NCBI GenBank assembly: GCA_007116765.1
Contig: SKHV01000255.1
Coordinates: 1 to 7,063, forward strand
Length of the DNA: 7,063 nucleotides
Source: Prolixibacteraceae bacterium
GTDB taxonomy: Bacteria; Bacteroidota; Bacteroidia; Bacteroidales; Prolixibacteraceae
Reading direction: 5' to 3'
The notes under the pieces were generated by a model. The model saw only the letters and a program-made list of their open reading frames with translations. It did no database searches and was not told the origin of the DNA. Positions 5,025-7,063 of the stretch are shown in pieces (position 1 is the stretch's first letter; the number at the start of each line of letters is the position of its first letter). Made by a program: the position numbers and the translations under genes.

Positions 5025-6920
5025 TTAATAAAGTTCATTCATATTCACAGGAATGGTAAACATCATTGTAGTTCCTTTGTCAGGGGTACTTTCAGCTTCC
5101 ACTTTACCACCCATTATTTCAACAATCGACTTACTGATACTCAAACCTAAGCCAAGACCCCGGTTTGCGTTAGTGTTTTCTTCGTTGTCCTGTCTGAACG
5201 GGTCAAAAAGATAAGGCATAAATTCCTTTGATATTCCTTTGCCGGTATCTTTAATCCCTATAGCCAGAAATTTCTTTTCGGTATGAACTTGCGTTAACTC
5301 AGGAAAAAAGGGTTTGCTTGTTGTTGCGTAAGCGCAGCTTATTGTAACACTGCCCGAGAGAGTGTACTTTGCCGCATTACTAATAATGTGTTTCAACACC
5401 TGAAATAACTTATCCCTGTCGGCTTTGATAAGAATCTTATCATTCTCGGGTTGAATATTTATTATGAGTTGAAGATTCTTGCTTTCAAGTTGACTTTTTA
5501 CAACATTCTCTCCAAGAGCCTGTTTTAAAACGTCATTGAAATCAAATTCAGAAACATCAATCTCAGCTTTATGTGATTTCAATAATGAAAAATCGAACAT
5601 ATCGCTTATGATACTGTTCAAGTCGAGTGCACTATCAGAAATAATTCTAACAAAATTCTTGTGTTCGTCATCGGGCATAGTCTCAAGCAGCACATCAGAG
5701 AAACCTATAATGCTATTTAGTGGTGTGCGCATTTCGTGCGAAACATTTTCGAGAAAAACCGACTTGAGCCTGTTCGATTCGTTGGATTTGTCGATAGCAA
5801 AACGCAGTTCATTCTCAAGGTTACGATGAATTAACACCGAGCGATAAAGAATGAGGATAATGAGCAGCAGATTTAGAATTATGGCACCACTTATCAGCAA
5901 AATGCGCTTGTTCTTTTCCCAAAAGCTTTCGGGTTTATTCAGCAAAACCACATCATCAGGTAATTTACTTAACGAAATTTCTTGCTTCTTCAATAAGTTA
6001 TAATCGAAAACGGCCGTTGCCTCGGGTACATAAATTTTCTTTAACGGAATTTCGGGTCGATACAATAAATCAGCTGCAATTTGTGCTGCAATTTGTCCAT
6101 TAAGCACTCCATCCATAGTTACTCCACCAATAAAATTTTCTAAACTTTCAACAAAATAACCTGAAAACAAGGGTGCACTAGTACTTTTACTAATTATTTC
6201 AGCTACATCAAATTCATTCACAGGGTTGCCGTTACAATCGGAACTCACCACAGCCACATATACTACTGAAGGATAAGCGACACCGGAAAAAAAATCAGGC
6301 AAAGAATCTAAATTGATACAATCATAAATAGTAAGTTCAACATCGGGATAATGCGTACAGAACATTTCCTGAAGATCGTCGATATAAATTTGGCCGGTCG
6401 TCAATGCATCGGTCACATACACAAACTCTTGCAGTTCGGGAAAAAATTCCATTATCAGTTCAATTGATTCGTGATAGGTCAACACTTCGTGTACCAGCCA
6501 CAAGCCTACAATATGCTCGTAATCATATGGGTTTCCTATCCCACAGCTCACATGAGGAATATTGTTGAATAACTCAGACTGGCTATTTTTTAACACAAAA
6601 TCGAGAGCATCGTTGTCGGAAGTAATTATTAAATCAAATTTTTCGCCATGAAATTTATTATGAAAATGATTATAAAAGAAGTCATTATCAAATTCATTTG
6701 AGAAACGTTTAGTGTCAAGGTATTCTACATAAGTAAGCACATCATTGTACTCGCCAAGTATTTCCAAAATTCCCCGGGTAATATCGTCAGTCCACTTATA
6801 ACCTACATGGTATGAATTCACGACAAGCACTTTCTTCATTCCAATTTCGGCTAAAGCATAATTCCCTGCAAGAATAGAAAATGCAAACACAATCCCCCAT
6901 ATAGTTATAAACCTTTTCAC
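5025..6920 (-). CDS. Sensor histidine kinase with periplasmic substrate-binding-protein-like domain
   Basis: From the GTG at 6920 this is 631 residues; the open frame reaches back to a TTG at 6950, which would add 10. GTG is preferred because it gives a compact signal peptide (MKRFITIWGIVFAF..., likely cut after YALA, residue 24), but TTG at 6926 has AAAGG eight bases upstream and is a serious alternative. Domains: a periplasmic ABC substrate-binding-protein-like sensor (about 29-305; VNSYHVGYKWTDDITRGI at 34-51, GGVTMDGVLNG near 265-275), one membrane helix (about 340-360), a short helical linker, HisKA with phospho-acceptor His395 in FLENVSHEMRTPLNSIIGF, and HATPase_c with Asn515 (ISNAAKYT), Asp558 (DTGKGIS), FDPFRQ (572-577) and GLGLGL (588-593). 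All catalytic motifs are intact. It should bind a small ligand outside the inner membrane and autophosphorylate inside. There is no receiver or PAS domain, and no response regulator in the window, so the partner is unknown. It precedes the DUF4494 gene by 133 bases. Confidence 0.9.
   Translation of the reverse strand: MKRFITIWGIVFAFSILAGNYALAEIGMKKVLVVNSYHVGYKWTDDITRGILEILGEYNDVLTYVEYLDTKRFSNEFDNDFFYNHFHNKFHGEKFDLIITSDNDALDFVLKNSQSELFNNIPHVSCGIGNPYDYEHIVGLWLVHEVLTYHESIELIMEFFPELQEFVYVTDALTTGQIYIDDLQEMFCTHYPDVELTIYDCINLDSLPDFFSGVAYPSVVYVAVVSSDCNGNPVNEFDVAEIISKSTSAPLFSGYFVESLENFIGGVTMDGVLNGQIAAQIAADLLYRPEIPLKKIYVPEATAVFDYNLLKKQEISLSKLPDDVVLLNKPESFWEKNKRILLISGAIILNLLLIILILYRSVLIHRNLENELRFAIDKSNESNRLKSVFLENVSHEMRTPLNSIIGFSDVLLETMPDDEHKNFVRIISDSALDLNSIISDMFDFSLLKSHKAEIDVSEFDFNDVLKQALGENVVKSQLESKNLQLIINIQPENDKILIKADRDKLFQVLKHIISNAAKYTLSGSVTISCAYATTSKPFFPELTQVHTEKKFLAIGIKDTGKGISKEFMPYLFDPFRQDNEENTNANRGLGLGLSISKSIVEIMGGKVEAESTPDKGTTMMFTIPVNMNELY
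6073..6096. repeat. Perfect 12-base tandem duplication inside the kinase gene
   Basis: GCTGCAATTTGT occurs twice with no gap (6073-6084, 6085-6096). It keeps frame and encodes QIAAQIAA near the end of the periplasmic sensor domain, in the helix following GGVTMDGVLNG. Alanine-rich helices are normal at this place in the family, so it may be either a recent slippage duplication or simple codon reuse. Confidence 0.7.
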
Positions 6921-7000
6921 CCTCAAATGTGTTACCTTTCGAAAACACAAAATATGATTTTTTTACACATAAACACTTAATTTTAGGTATTTTCTTTAGA

Positions 7001-7030
7001 GTATGTTATGCAACACATTTCATAACATGC
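7001..7030. repeat. Inverted repeat upstream of the sensor kinase, possible operator or hairpin
   Basis: GTATGTTATG (7001-7010) and CATAACATGC (7021-7030) are inverted copies matching at 9 of 10 positions (8 contiguous, ATGTTATG/CATAACAT), separated by 10 bases. It sits about 80-110 bases upstream of the GTG start at 6920. Arm centres are 20 bases apart, close to two helical turns, which suits a dimeric regulator; a hairpin is equally possible. It has no run of T on either side as a terminator would. The function is inferred from position only. Confidence 0.5.
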
Positions 7031-7063
7031 ACCAGAATTCACATCATATATTTCCGTAGATAA

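Noticed and set aside
5536..5829. 97-codon plus-strand frame inside the sensor kinase gene.
   Set aside because: It is antisense to the HisKA region, serine-rich and low in complexity, as expected of an antisense shadow.
1..7063. CRISPR arrays, insertion sequences, integrase or toxin-antitoxin genes, tRNA or riboswitch structures.
   Set aside because: No regularly spaced repeats, terminal inverted repeats, transposase or toxin-antitoxin motifs, or cloverleaf-like sequences were seen by eye.

Overview
The window looks like chromosomal DNA of a Bacteroidota bacterium, most likely in or near the Bacteroidales/Marinilabiliales. The reasons are the low G+C content, the general lack of good Shine-Dalgarno sites, two TAnnTTTG-type -7 boxes upstream of genes, a DUF4494 protein (a Bacteroidota family), and a GH43 lipoprotein paired with an SSS symporter. 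The assignment rests on recognised family features and was not confirmed by a search. I see no phage, transposon, CRISPR, tRNA or rRNA sequence.

Left part (1-1541, minus strand): a GH43 glycoside hydrolase lipoprotein (531-1541) is followed 75 bases downstream by the N-terminal third of a sodium:solute symporter (1-455, cut by the window edge). Together they look like a small cassette that cleaves a terminal sugar, probably L-arabinofuranose, outside the cytoplasm and imports the released sugar or a related solute. A 300-base divergent intergenic region (1542-1841) holds a plausible Bacteroidota promoter for the cassette and a small inverted repeat.

Middle part (1842-4191, plus strand): a BtpA/SgcQ-family TIM-barrel protein (1842-2648), then a class-3-type aldehyde dehydrogenase (2812-4191) with all catalytic residues present. 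The 163-base gap between them is not clearly functional, but one frame reads like a short degenerate coding remnant. The aldehyde dehydrogenase ends at a strong hairpin (4230-4272) that can act as a terminator in both directions, because the next gene is convergent.

Right part (4319-6950, minus strand): a DUF4494 protein with a very acidic C-terminal tail (4319-4891), preceded by a good candidate promoter. Upstream of it on the same strand is a hybrid-type sensor in which a periplasmic substrate-binding-protein-like domain is joined through one membrane helix to a HisKA/HATPase_c kinase (5025-6920). No response regulator is visible in the window. Its start codon is not ATG, and a 10-base imperfect inverted repeat lies upstream of it.

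Taken together this is mostly ordinary accessory metabolism and sensing. I did not find a convincing new multi-gene system. The points most worth a second look are the BtpA/SgcQ homologue divergent from a sugar-release cassette, the partnerless periplasmic-sensor kinase with its upstream palindrome, and the acidic-tailed DUF4494 protein.
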